Below, piece by piece: positions 1-7,444 of a stretch of 10,830 bases of DNA. This DNA is from Paramacrobiotus metropolitanus. Lineage: Eukaryota; Tardigrada; Eutardigrada; Parachela; Macrobiotidae. The DNA lies in assembly GCF_019649055.1 (NCBI RefSeq), contig NW_026570376.1, positions 250,001 through 260,830 of the forward strand, given 5' to 3'. The notes beneath the pieces are model-generated. The model was not told the origin of the DNA, made no database searches, and saw nothing but the letters and a program-made list of their open reading frames with translations. The stretch's first letter is position 1. The number at the start of each line of letters is the position of its first letter. The position numbers and the translations under genes were made by a program.

Positions 1-53
1 CCAACCAGCCCTACCACTGGATTATCACCGGGCCGTGTTTGGCCGCACTGACT
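1..53 (+). CDS. Class B GPCR exon: end of ECL2 and start of TM5 (partial)
   Basis: Read from base 3, this gives NQPYHWIITGPCLAALT. It matches the class B pattern of an aromatic-rich ECL2 end followed by WI..GP at the start of TM5. The exon ends ACT|gtaatt in phase 0; the next exon starts with V-N-F-I-F-L, which completes the motif. The 5' end of this exon is outside the window. Confidence 0.85.
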
Positions 54-1343
54 GTAATTTTATTCCTTGACCTTTTACGCTTAGCGCTTGTGTGACACGG
101 ATTTTCTGCAGGTTAATTTCATTTTTCTCGTGTTGATCATCATTATCCTGGTGACCAAGCTGCGGGCTAACAATGCGGTGGAAACCGTACAACTCCGGAA
201 AGCGATTAAGGTACGGCTAAGCAATCATCGTGCTGTTGCCAATATTCGTTCTGATTGGTTGAATATACAGTTCTGATTGGTTGAATATACAGGCAACTTT
301 CTTCCTCGTGCCATTACTGGGAATTTCGAATCTGCTCTTTTTCGCCAATCCTCGCGATAAGGGTCCAGCCGAAAAGGTAAACTTGCAGAATTCTGATGAT
401 TCAAAGAAATTCCACTGATCGAGTTTTTTGACGCAGGCGTACCTTGTCGTCAATCTCGTGTTGAAAGGATCTCAGGTACGCAAACCACTAGTCGTTTGTG
501 CTGCTTGGTACGCCGACAATTTGCTGGCAACTCTTTGCTGCCCAACAAAACTTATATCCGACGACTTACTGAAATAGTAAATCGATAACCGACAGGTTTC
601 TGAGTGACACCGACCAAATTCGTACATAATGATAGTACTGAGCGGAGCAACTAAAAAGCTCCGAAAACCGTTTCGACAGAACGCCGGTCAGCGAGTTCAC
701 GGAAAAGCAAAACTGTCGCTTATTTATTTGTCGGTCAGCAAGTAGTATAAATCAGCAAAACGTCGACTTAGGTCACAAAGATGACGTGTTACAATCGTTA
801 GTCGCGTCCGTATATTATTATTCCACTTATATTTAGGGTATCTTCGTGGCCTTAATCTACTGCTTCCTCAACTCGGAGGTGCGCATGGCCATCCAGAAGA
901 AATTCTACCGCGCCGCCCTACGTCGCAACCCGGAAACGCAGAGTTTCCGCCTGAACAGCCTGTACGAGCGGGACCGCGACCAGACCCTGGAGCAGCGCCG
1001 GAAATCCAGCAGCCGCGCCGGCAGCACCACGCTGGTCTCCTCCACGGAGGTAATGCGGGCCATGTTCCGTAGCCGGCGCAGCAGCAGCCGGGCTAGTCAT
1101 AAGGCCCGCGCCGCCAGCCTCCAGTCCCCCAACGGGGTGGGCCTCCCGCCCACCATCGTGGTGACCAACGGGCCCAACGGTCATCCGCCGCAGCTGGCGA
1201 CCATTGGCCCGTCGCCCACCATGACCACCTATACGGATCTGTTCGCGGCCACCCCCGAGCCCGATGAGCGGGCGGGGCTCATGGAGACCCCGGGGCCGGA
1301 GACCGGCGAAGGGAGGAATAACGGCGGTCCCAGTAATTGTTGA
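1..1343 (+). CDS. Secretin-family (class B1) GPCR, 3' half, spliced: join(<1..53,112..210,293..376,437..475,837..1343)
   Basis: This is a seven-transmembrane receptor of the class that binds peptide hormones at the cell surface and couples mainly to Gs. Joining five exons, all in phase 0, gives a continuous protein from ECL2 to the stop. Visible landmarks are YHWIITGP at the start of TM5, NFIFL...TKLRA...ET.Q.RKAIK in TM5/ICL3, LVPLLGIS in TM6, and SQGIFVALIYCFLNSEV in TM7/helix 8. These are diagnostic of class B1. The TKLRA..ET.Q.RKA and PLLGI...FF.NP runs look most like CRF/DH44-type receptors, with PDF-receptor type an alternative; the subfamily is my inference and weak. The hormone-binding ectodomain and TM1-TM4 lie left of the window. 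Introns are 58, 82, 60 and 361 bp. The tail after helix 8 is about 145 residues, rich in Ser, Arg and Pro. Confidence 0.9.
112..210 (+). CDS. Class B GPCR exon: TM5 and ICL3
   Basis: A 99-bp exon in phase 0 at both ends, after a ttttctgcag acceptor and before AAG|gtacgg. It encodes VNFIFLVLIIIILVTKLRA followed by NNAVETVQLRKAIK. The hydrophobic run is TM5. The TKLRA...ET.Q.RKA.K segment is the conserved ICL3 that contacts the G protein in this family. Reading past the donor quickly gives non-family sequence and a stop, supporting the boundary. Confidence 0.9.
249..292. repeat. Exact 22-bp tandem duplication covering a 3' splice site
   Basis: Bases 249-270 and 271-292 are identical. Each copy runs from ttctgattgg to gaatatacag, so each ends with a possible acceptor. 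Only the second copy keeps the TM6 reading frame. The first would add 22 bases starting TTC TGA, an immediate stop. Confidence 0.95.
293..376 (+). CDS. Class B GPCR exon: TM6 and start of ECL3
   Basis: An 84-bp exon in phase 0. It reads ATFFLVPLLGISNLLFF then ANPRDKGPAEK and ends AAG|gtaaac. The P-L-L-G motif in TM6 is the class B activation kink. Continuing into the intron gives a stop within 17 codons. The acceptor used is the second of two identical copies (see the repeat at 249-292). Confidence 0.88.
437..475 (+). CDS. Class B GPCR 39-bp exon: ECL3 and first half of TM7
   Basis: A 13-codon exon between a gacgcag acceptor and CAG|gtacgc, phase 0 at both ends. It encodes AYLVVNLVLKGSQ and joins directly to GIFVALIYCFLN, restoring the family pattern N..L.S.QG.FVA..YCFLN. 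It is too short to stand out as an open frame and was found by looking for the missing start of TM7. Many vertebrate class B receptors have a separate 42-bp exon at this place. Confidence 0.85.
837..1343 (+). CDS. Class B GPCR terminal exon: second half of TM7, helix 8, C-tail
   Basis: It starts after an atttag acceptor with GIFVALIYCFLNSEV (end of TM7), then RMAIQKKFYRAALRR as amphipathic helix 8, and runs to a TGA at 1341-1343. The tail holds basic/serine clusters such as RRKSSSRAGS and RSRRSSSRAS, which look like kinase and arrestin sites, then a Pro/Gly-rich end closing with GGPSNC. Third positions are strongly G/C, unlike the flanks. A GAG|gtgcgc sequence at 876-884, just before helix 8, could act as an alternative donor to the exon at 3222. 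Confidence 0.9.
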   Translation, partial: GIFVALIYCFLNSEVRMAIQKKFYRAALRRNPETQSFRLNSLYERDRDQTLEQRRKSSSRAGSTTLVSSTEVMRAMFRSRRSSSRASHKARAASLQSPNGVGLPPTIVVTNGPNGHPPQLATIGPSPTMTTYTDLFAATPEPDERAGLMETPGPETGEGRNNGGPSNC

Positions 1344-2104
1344 ATCGTCTGTATGGTGTTACGCGTATGCACGGTTTTCTGGATTAATTTCCCTGGATCC
1401 CGGTTTTTCGTTGCTTTGTGATAAGTTTTCCTAAGTTGTATACTTGTATCTTTCGATGTTGAACTCGCTACCTGTCGCACACGGTGTTTATGCAATTCGG
1501 AATGCTGGAGATGACCTTACATGTCAGTATAGTGTGGAAGGAATTCAGAAGCGATAATTACGCGTATGTTTTTGTTGTCAGTCTTTTTTGTTTTTATTTT
1601 GTCTAGTCTCATGGTGTTTCTCCGCGTAACTGCATTTTGGCAGTTGTAATCAAAGTCTTGATGTCATTGAATGCCAACACGTTGTCTCACAGTGATCCAA
1701 GTGTCCTTTGCTGTTCTCATAGTGCAAAACGTTAAGCAATGTTGCAGCAGTACGACCAAAAAGCAAATTATATATGTACTGGAAAACGCTGACCTTTACG
1801 TAGACATGTAATAATTTATGATCGTGTGTAAATTTAGCATGTTATTTTAATTTTCAAGTGGATGGAACCGTAAGCGGCCGATTAGTCCGGAGTTGAAGGT
1901 GATCGCGTGCGTCGTCAGTTAATGTTTGTTACGTGGATGAGAGTTTGTCGGCACGGCGTTGGTATTTGTTGTGGATGTTTGTTCCGTCCGAACGTGCATT
2001 GACGTCTGATTGTCTATGGACATACGCCTAAGGGAGTATCCAGAAATTTTGTAGCCTAAAAAAGCACCCATTTGAGCCCACACTTCGCCGGCTCCCCCTG
2101 TACA

Positions 2105-2285
2105 TTAGAGATGGGCATCGGATAGGAATATCCGATTTTATCCTATCCGAATCCGAATTTCGGATAGGATAAAGGATAATTATCCGAACCGTTCGGATAC
2201 GGATTAGGATAAGAATCACGCACCGTAGCCTACGGATAAGTTCGGATAACGGGTGCTTGTCCGAACTTTGTCCGAGAATCGAAAT
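2105..2285. repeat. Palindromic CGGATA/TATCCG repeat cluster with hAT-like terminus; possible MITE fragment
   Basis: The cluster opens with TAGAGATGGGCAT, similar to many hAT-superfamily terminal inverted repeats. About 150 bp of mixed-orientation copies of cggata, atccgaa and ggataa follow. Bases 2137-2151 and 2159-2173 form a perfect 15-bp inverted repeat around a 7-base loop. Such subterminal arrays are common in non-autonomous hAT elements. No matching right terminus or 8-bp target duplication was found, so the element is either degenerate or not a transposon. Confidence 0.55.
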
Positions 2286-2292
2286 AAATTAT

Positions 2293-2322
2293 TTGCGTTG
2301 TTAAATTGCGTTGTTAAATTGC
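2293..2322. repeat. 13-bp tandem repeat, about 2.3 copies
   Basis: The unit ttgcgttgttaaa occurs at 2293-2305 and 2306-2318, followed by a partial third copy. It directly follows the CGGATA cluster and may belong to the same degenerate element. Confidence 0.85.
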
Positions 2323-3221
2323 AAGACTTACAAGCGGTAGCTGTAAGACTGCAACATTAAAGATTGTCGCAGCACCAGGATGCAGTTGTTCTTTTGTGCA
2401 ATAATTAAACGTAACTGCAGCTTTCGTACTTCTATCGGCTTTTTGTACGGAGCATAAACTTGAAATTCTTCGATATCGAAAATGGAAGTTATATTTGATC
2501 CTGTCGTATAACTTTTCTACATACATTCTTCTCCGTACTGTACATTCTTCTACTCGTATAACTCTTCTTCTAAATTAAAAACATCCAAATTTTGTTCACT
2601 TGTAATGGATAATTTGACTGGATTAAGACAATCATTTGCCGGTGTCGCTGGTGAACACAACGGTGTCGCTTGCGTTGAAGTTGCGATCCTCGTTATTGTT
2701 AAGGAGAAAATCCTTTTGACGCGGCATATTAATGGCGGCGACGTAGCTTAATCGATAACGTTAATAACTCTGTCGTTATTAACTTTTTTTAAATAAAGAA
2801 ACTGCGCTGAACGTGTCATTACAGTACAGTGTACAGCACATGTACAACGGTTTTTGGCAAATAAGTCTTTTGGATAACCCTTTCTTCCCCAACACGCGTT
2901 ACGTATTTCTTGTAGTGCCAGTGATGCTTTGTTCGAGAACTCAAGACTATTCCATTCCTTTTCGACGTAAGCTGTCCTCTGGGCGCTTTGTTTGCTGCTG
3001 TCCTGAAGCGTAATAGTCTGCCAAGTTTTATTCGGTTCACTTTTATACTTGAGTCTTGCAAGACTTGAGCCCAAACTCAAAGTCGAAGGCAAAAACATTT
3101 TCACGAGGTCAAACATACTCCCCTATTTATGCTACGGTTACTGGCTCGCTGTTCCGTGGATTTTAAGCAGATGTGAAATTATTATTATATATTAAGCAGC
3201 TTGCTCTTCTCTTCGTTATAG

Positions 3222-3776
3222 CTGATGAAAATCCAGCGTCTGTACCAGCTGAAAGTCGCCAAAGCCAGCAAGAGCCAATCCAGTACCCCCTCCCTCCCGC
3301 CCCGCCTCTTCCTGGCCCGCCGCCGCACCGTCACCGACCCGTCGGAAGTGACCGCCACCCCGCCGCCCCGTAACCGCTCCCTGCACTTCTACACCCCGCA
3401 AGTCCGCTTCAAACTCTTCTCCGGCAGCCGGAGTAGTCGCGGTAGTCAGCGCAGCACCGCCGCCATCGACGGCAGCGCGGAGAAACTGGTAGCCACCGGG
3501 GTTCCCACCACCCAGCTCAGTCGGGATTCTTTTTCGGTCGATGTCGTGGAACACCAGGAAAATATTCCCAACGGGCATGTGCGCTTCAATCCCATGCCAG
3601 ATTATGTGGAAGCGGCGCCCGCCGTGGAGCAGGAAGCGGATGACCTTTCGGAGGAGGGAGGCTTTCGCAGCTGCCGCGGACGGGCGGACTCGGTGACGGC
3701 GGCACGGCTGTTGGCGGCCGCGGAGGCGGGGAACCGGAGAATGTTCGGATGCATCCAGTGCCCGGTGGGCGGTTGA
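3222..3776 (+). CDS. Probable alternative terminal exon (second C-tail) of the class B GPCR
   Basis: A pyrimidine-rich acceptor (ctcttctcttcgttatag) is followed by 184 phase-0 codons, CTG ATG AAA ..., to a TGA at 3774-3776. G/C at third positions supports coding in this frame. No enzymatic domain is visible. The start LMKIQRLYQLKVAKASK is a basic amphipathic segment like helix 8 (compare VRMAIQKKFYRAALRR in the other exon). Ser/Arg/Pro-rich tail sequence follows, including SGSRSSRGSQRS and an acidic QEADDLSEEGG patch. If spliced from GAG|gtgcgc at 878, phase 0 is kept and the receptor would read CFLNSE|LMKIQRLY. Alternatives are the last exon of a separate gene, or a short protein from the ATG at 3225. 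Coding status is fairly sure; its link to the receptor is inference. Confidence 0.6.
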   Translation: MMKIQRLYQLKVAKASKSQSSTPSLPPRLFLARRRTVTDPSEVTATPPPRNRSLHFYTPQVRFKLFSGSRSSRGSQRSTAAIDGSAEKLVATGVPTTQLSRDSFSVDVVEHQENIPNGHVRFNPMPDYVEAAPAVEQEADDLSEEGGFRSCRGRADSVTAARLLAAAEAGNRRMFGCIQCPVGG

Positions 3777-4578
3777 CGATTCAGATCATCAACCATAATA
3801 CGTCAGGACGAACATGATTAATCGCTATGCTGCTATTGTTAATTAGTATTATGAGTAACTTTATAGTGAACTTATATATTATTGATAATTGAGTAACTGC
3901 ATGTATTAGTTTGCTTGTGATGTCAAATCTGTGTACCTGCATTCGTATTTTCTATGGTTAGCTAATTCCTATATTTTAACAGTGTGTTAAAATGAAAACT
4001 TTCCTAAATCTGAATTCTGTGACGGCAAACTGCAAACCGGTATCGGGGGGATAAAAATGGCACAGTGTGCACTCCCAATCAGATTTAACGTACTCTGTAT
4101 GAGCGACGTTAAAATCTCAATTTAGTCGACGTTTAGTTTTTAGTTAAGGCGTCGTTTCGTTTAGTCTAATTACGAACTAAGTAATAGAGTCATAAAACAA
4201 TGCTGGTATAGCAACATAAGTTAGTTATTTAGCATTTTGAGGGGCAACTAGCCGTGCAGGTTGGAAAACGATGTAAAAAAAGCCACAAAGCTGCAGCTGT
4301 GATTGCGTTTACCAGAGTACCAGAATCCAAAAGCATCAGCTGACAGGCTCGGCTTTTTAGACGTAAAAATAGTCTCGTACGCCAAAAAAAGAGAAACCAA
4401 ACTAAAGGAAAACTTAGAAACAGCATTTGAGCCAGTTTCCGATAAATCTGCAGTCATGCGGCGCTCGTGGTACACTGGCGAGAATAGTTAGACATGTTCA
4501 GAACATGCTGCCCACGTTCGCTACGATTCGTAGTTATGTCGCGCTCGTCGCCAGAATTCAACTTCGTACGCCCAATAG
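3777..4578. other. Non-coding spacer between convergent genes
   Basis: AT-rich sequence with no supported exon. It would contain the 3' ends of the plus-strand tail exon and of the minus-strand adhesion-type gene. I searched the minus strand here for a TM1-TM7 exon and found none matching the adhesion GPCR pattern. An open minus-strand stretch near 4475-4313 encodes one hydrophobic run but no family motif. Confidence 0.6.
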
Positions 4579-4640
4579 TCACCAACCCCGCTGAATGTTA
4601 CTGATGCGAGCTCCCATCGTGTCCGTAACATTCATCAAAA
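4579..4640 (-). CDS. Adhesion-type gene exon 3: post-GPS segment
   Basis: After a 70-bp intron ending tttattttctatag, the phase-1 exon reads V-L-M-N-V-T-D, the usual continuation of HL.NFAVLM in adhesion receptors, then TMGARISNIQRGW and TGA. The join is supported by motif and phase. It is not certain whether the exon truly ends at the stop or at a weak donor (gttggt or gtgact) a few bases before it. Confidence 0.65.
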
Positions 4641-6518
4641 CTATAGAAAATAAACGTTATTATGCAGTATGCAATCTTATAAGGCAGCAATGGCCAATGG
4701 CAGTGCTTACCGGCAAAATTCGCCAAATGCTCGCACTGGCACACGGTCTTCTGGCTGTCACTTCTGACCACCATACAGCCGCGCGTCGACCATACTCCGT
4801 GGAAATTCATCGCCGTATCGGCTTTGTAATCCCAGAAAGCACACACTGACCGACCATTAGCCGGGGCAATGTGTTCAAGTGTAATGGTAACCGGTATCTT
4901 CAGTCGACCGGGACGATGCATATCGTTGACTGCCGCCGTTATAACCTTCGAATTGATGACCATACCAGCCGGCACACTGTCCAAATATGGCCCAACATTG
5001 CTATAGGCCAAGAATACCACCTTGACCATATTCCCCAGGCCCTGATTCTGCAACGCCCCCGCTGTGAACTGGATACTATCCACGGTATCGTTGTGCGGTG
5101 GTAGCGTGACCTTTCCCTCCATCTGTGCCGTTTGAAATTTCCCGACGCTCATGCCGATATTTTTCTCGAGACTTGTCAGAATGGCTCCACTAGACACACT
5201 CTCTGCTAGCGTGAGCGATGTGGTCTCCAGGGCGGCTATCAGTGCCGTCGCCGTCTCCGCGCGGTCCGCTTCGCCTAGCTCCACCCAGCTGGTATTATGC
5301 CGCACATCCAACAGATTACTGCCCGCCTTTAACACCTGGTTCGTTAATTTTTCCACACTCGTATCTTTAGTATCATCGACCACCGTTGGTCCTGGCATCG
5401 CTATCTCAGTTAGAAGGTCCACCGCGCTCCACAGGTCCGCCGCGGAAGTAATAACGTTCTTGGATATCTGACACACCAGTTCCTCGGCAAGATTTTCCGG
5501 TTTCTCATGTCGGTCGGCCTTCTGACGAATGTCATGCATCCAGGAACTTGTGCACTGTGTAATGTTGGGGAAGCCGTCCCATCGCGGTGGACTGGTATCC
5601 CCGCATGTCCAGTGGGCGAATCCTAATCGAGGGAAAGAAGACGCACAGATGAAGTAGTGCTGCACACGTTGTGTAACCGGCAAAACCGTCGAGACGGCTA
5701 AACCGTCCGCTGTAAAATTTTGCCCATCCAGCCTTTTTAATTTCATTGTGGACACGGACACCCGGACAAGGAATTTCGCCTGGAATGCATATTCGGGAGC
5801 GGACGTCTTACAGGCAATGCGTCACCCGGGTGGACGGTTTTACCGGTTACACACGAGACTCAGTACATTCGTTCCGTGGTACGTTGGTTTGGACCGTTTT
5901 ACCGACTACCAAATCTTCACAGATTTTTTAGCAATAACCAGAAATACGACTACTACTTAAACCTGGAATGATGGAACCTAAATAGCCATATTTAGGTTGC
6001 ATCGGTAGGTCACTTTTCTTTGGAATGAAATTTTCTTGATACCTGTACCGATGAAATGCATCAGATTTGGAAGCAGGTCGCTTAGAACCGGCTCTGGGAA
6101 GACAACCAAGTAGTGCTTGTGTCAAAAGATATTGAAGTGTTTATGAAGGTCCCCTAGTTGCTAGCACAGAAAGACACGCTTTTTTGAGGCGCACTACTTT
6201 CTCCCATAATTTACCTTCCGTGTTGTGCAGACACTGTTCGACAGCCGTGGCTCCCTTTGGTGTCAGGGGCCAACGGATACCTAAGCCCATAATCGATGAG
6301 CAGGATTCTGTCGCTGTCAGCGAATCGGACGAATGTTGCACCAACCGACCCGGGAGGTTATTAGTCGTATCATCATTCGAGTGAGAAGAATCTTTGGATG
6401 TTATGCTTGATGGTTGAGCCAGGGGACTTGCTGCCTCTGATAGAGTAGCAATGGCGAAAACAACACTGTATGCGTAGAATATCCTCAACAGGCACATCTT
6501 GGTACAGGCAAAATTCAT
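4579..6518 (-). CDS. Adhesion-GPCR-type ectodomain (signal peptide, HRM, GAIN, GPS); join of 6518..6215, 5622..4711, 4640..4579 on the minus strand
   Basis: A cell-surface or secreted protein with the extracellular part of a latrophilin-like adhesion receptor. The spliced product starts at the ATG at 6518. A signal peptide (residues about 1-29, CLLRIFYAYSVVFAIATLSEA) comes first, then a Ser/Thr-rich linker. The HRM (about 80-130) includes IRWPLTPKGATAVEQC, GFAHWTC, PPRWDGFPNITQC and SSWM. GAIN sequence (about 130-355) and a GPS (about 356-405) follow, with all four Cys and both Trp: CAFWDY, VWSTRGC, VCQCEHLANFA. The HRM is intact only when 6215 joins 5622 (phase 1, giving Gly). After the GPS a 70-bp intron leads to VLMNVTDTMGARISNIQR, as expected of the tethered-agonist region, then a stop at 4579-4581. 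No 7TM exon was found down to the left edge. Either the protein ends here (about 425 residues, no membrane span) or it continues through an unrecognised donor. The GPS has Ala instead of Thr/Ser after His-Leu. Confidence 0.85.
4711..5622 (-). CDS. Adhesion-type gene exon 2: second half of HRM, GAIN, GPS
   Basis: It begins after a strong acceptor (cttctttccctcgattag) with GA TTC GCC CAC TGG, which completes the split Gly codon and continues the HRM as GFAHWTCGDTSPPRW. It ends with CEHLANFA and GCCG|gtaagc, phase 1. The 912-bp exon carries the last HRM cysteines, the whole GAIN fold and the GPS. The open frame extends about 140 bases upstream of this acceptor, but that part is intronic and breaks the HRM. 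Confidence 0.9.
5623..6214 (-). other. Intron 1 of the adhesion-type gene (592 bp)
   Basis: Runs from the gtaaat donor at 6214 to the tag acceptor at 5623. Removing it restores an uninterrupted HRM. Apart from the inverted repeat, nothing functional was recognised in it. Confidence 0.8.
5671..5852. repeat. Intronic inverted repeat, 20-bp arms (19/20 match)
   Basis: gtgtaaccggcaaaaccgtc at 5671-5690 pairs with gacggttttaccggttacac at 5833-5852. A third related copy (ggaccgttttaccgac) lies at 5891-5906, and a small hairpin (gacgg/ccgtc) at 5693-5707. All are in intron 1 of the adhesion-type gene. They may be the remains of a small inverted-repeat element; no target duplication was recognised. 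Confidence 0.6.
6215..6518 (-). CDS. Adhesion-type gene exon 1: signal peptide, linker, first half of HRM
   Basis: The ATG at 6518 is preferred over the in-frame TTG 21 bases upstream, because it is a true ATG and puts the hydrophobic signal core close to the N-terminus. A Ser/Thr/Asn-rich linker (SSITSKDSSHSNDDTTNN) follows and is likely glycosylated. The exon ends with the HRM opening GIRWPLTPKGATAVEQCLH and stops at GAAG|gtaaat in phase 1. Confidence 0.82.
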
Positions 6519-7444
6519 GCAGTCCGCTACAGATGTCAAGATTTAAGATCCTCAGAATAAAGTAAGAAGAAATGTACGTATACCCGTTGCACCTATTCTG
6601 ATTCCGTACTACCGATAAAAATAAGACTACAGACTACAGACGACCCTTCCGGTGATTTTTTTCCATGCCGGTATGTATGTACAGTTACAGTGAACGTGTC
6701 ACGCGTGTAATGTGTAAGATAAGCAGTATTAAGCACTAGCAAGTGCCGTTGGCAAGGAAAGCGATTGACTCGAGTGGGGCATCTTCTGGCAAATAATAAA
6801 ATAATTCTATCAAAAAGTCAGGAAACCGTTGGCAGACATAAAAAGTTGCCTAGTACACGTTAACCAATTACCACAGTACTTATAACTTGTGTGAAAGGGC
6901 ACATCTCGGTAAACGGTTGATACTGGACAATTATTGTCTGACAGATTCGCTTGCAATATTGAGCAATCAAATACCGGTATACAGTTATGTAATATATGCA
7001 ACCAGTATGCACTGCTTTACTTGATCGGATCTGATCTCAGATCTGTTGCTCAGATCTGTTAATAATAGATTTAAGCGACGTACAATCAGGCAGGAAAAAA
7101 ATTGATTTAACCTGTATTCGCATTTATAGATCGCCACACTTAACTCGTTTTGGTAGTTTAAGTACAGCATAATTCCTTACGAAGTCACCGTGACGAGAAA
7201 CCATTTTAATTTCGAGGTTGCTGCAAATACATAAAAAAGCTTGGACTCGTTCCTGCCGATGTCACCACTATCTCCGCAGTGCTTGTCAGCTTCTCACCAT
7301 AAGAAAAAAGCAATACTTTTCGCCGACCGCAGATACTACGGTCACCTGCCAAAAAAACTTTTTGAAATACAAATCACGGATTGAAGCACCAAGGGGTTTC
7401 GCAGTAAAATACAACTCCAGACTGCACTAATTCTTTGTAATACA
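6519..7444. other. Intergenic region, presumed 5' regulatory region of the adhesion-type gene
   Basis: No coding exon is supported. Both neighbours read leftward, so this holds the 3' UTR of the rhodopsin-like receptor (an ATTAAA on the minus strand near 7206 is possible) and the promoter of the adhesion-type gene. Two copies of ctcagatctgtt lie at 7036-7047 and 7049-7060, and agactac is repeated at 6624-6637. No core promoter element could be assigned. Confidence 0.5.

Larger units (their letters stand above)
1344..3221. other. AT-rich non-coding stretch between the two class B terminal exons
   Basis: No supported exon was found on either strand. Open frames here are short, AT-rich and lack family motifs. 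The stretch would hold the 3' UTR of the first tail and, if the exon at 3222 belongs to the same gene, an intron. AATAAA occurs at 2283-2288 and again near 2791. It also carries the repeats listed separately. Confidence 0.6.

Noticed and set aside
918-1495. Minus-strand open frames over the class B tail
   Set aside because: Antisense shadows of the terminal exon 837-1343; no independent support.
2101-2545. The 9-bp match ctgtacatt near 2098 and 2536 as a target-site duplication of a transposon
   Set aside because: No terminal inverted repeat lies next to the right copy, and the second site sits in its own short local repeat (tacattcttct).
2748-3116. Minus-strand open frame of 122 codons as a gene or transposase
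   Set aside because: No motif recognised, no G/C third-position bias, and no splice context. At most a decayed repeat.
4248-4475. Minus-strand open frame with a hydrophobic stretch as TM1 of the adhesion receptor
   Set aside because: No TM1 family motif, a weak acceptor, and ordinary AT-rich composition. Kept only as a remote possibility.
4303-4491. Plus-strand open frame of 62 codons
   Set aside because: No ATG start, no domain, no coding bias; probably chance.
4598-4710. Read-through tail after the GPS with a hydrophobic run (KIAYCIITFIFYSF) as a membrane anchor
   Set aside because: A canonical gtaagc donor follows the GPS, and the next exon restores the family sequence NFAVLM. The run is translated intron, including its pyrimidine-rich 3' end.
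5623-5761. N-terminal part of the long minus-strand open frame (4598-5761) as coding sequence
   Set aside because: It breaks the HRM. A strong acceptor at 5623-5625 joins in phase to exon 1 and gives a complete HRM, so this part is intron.
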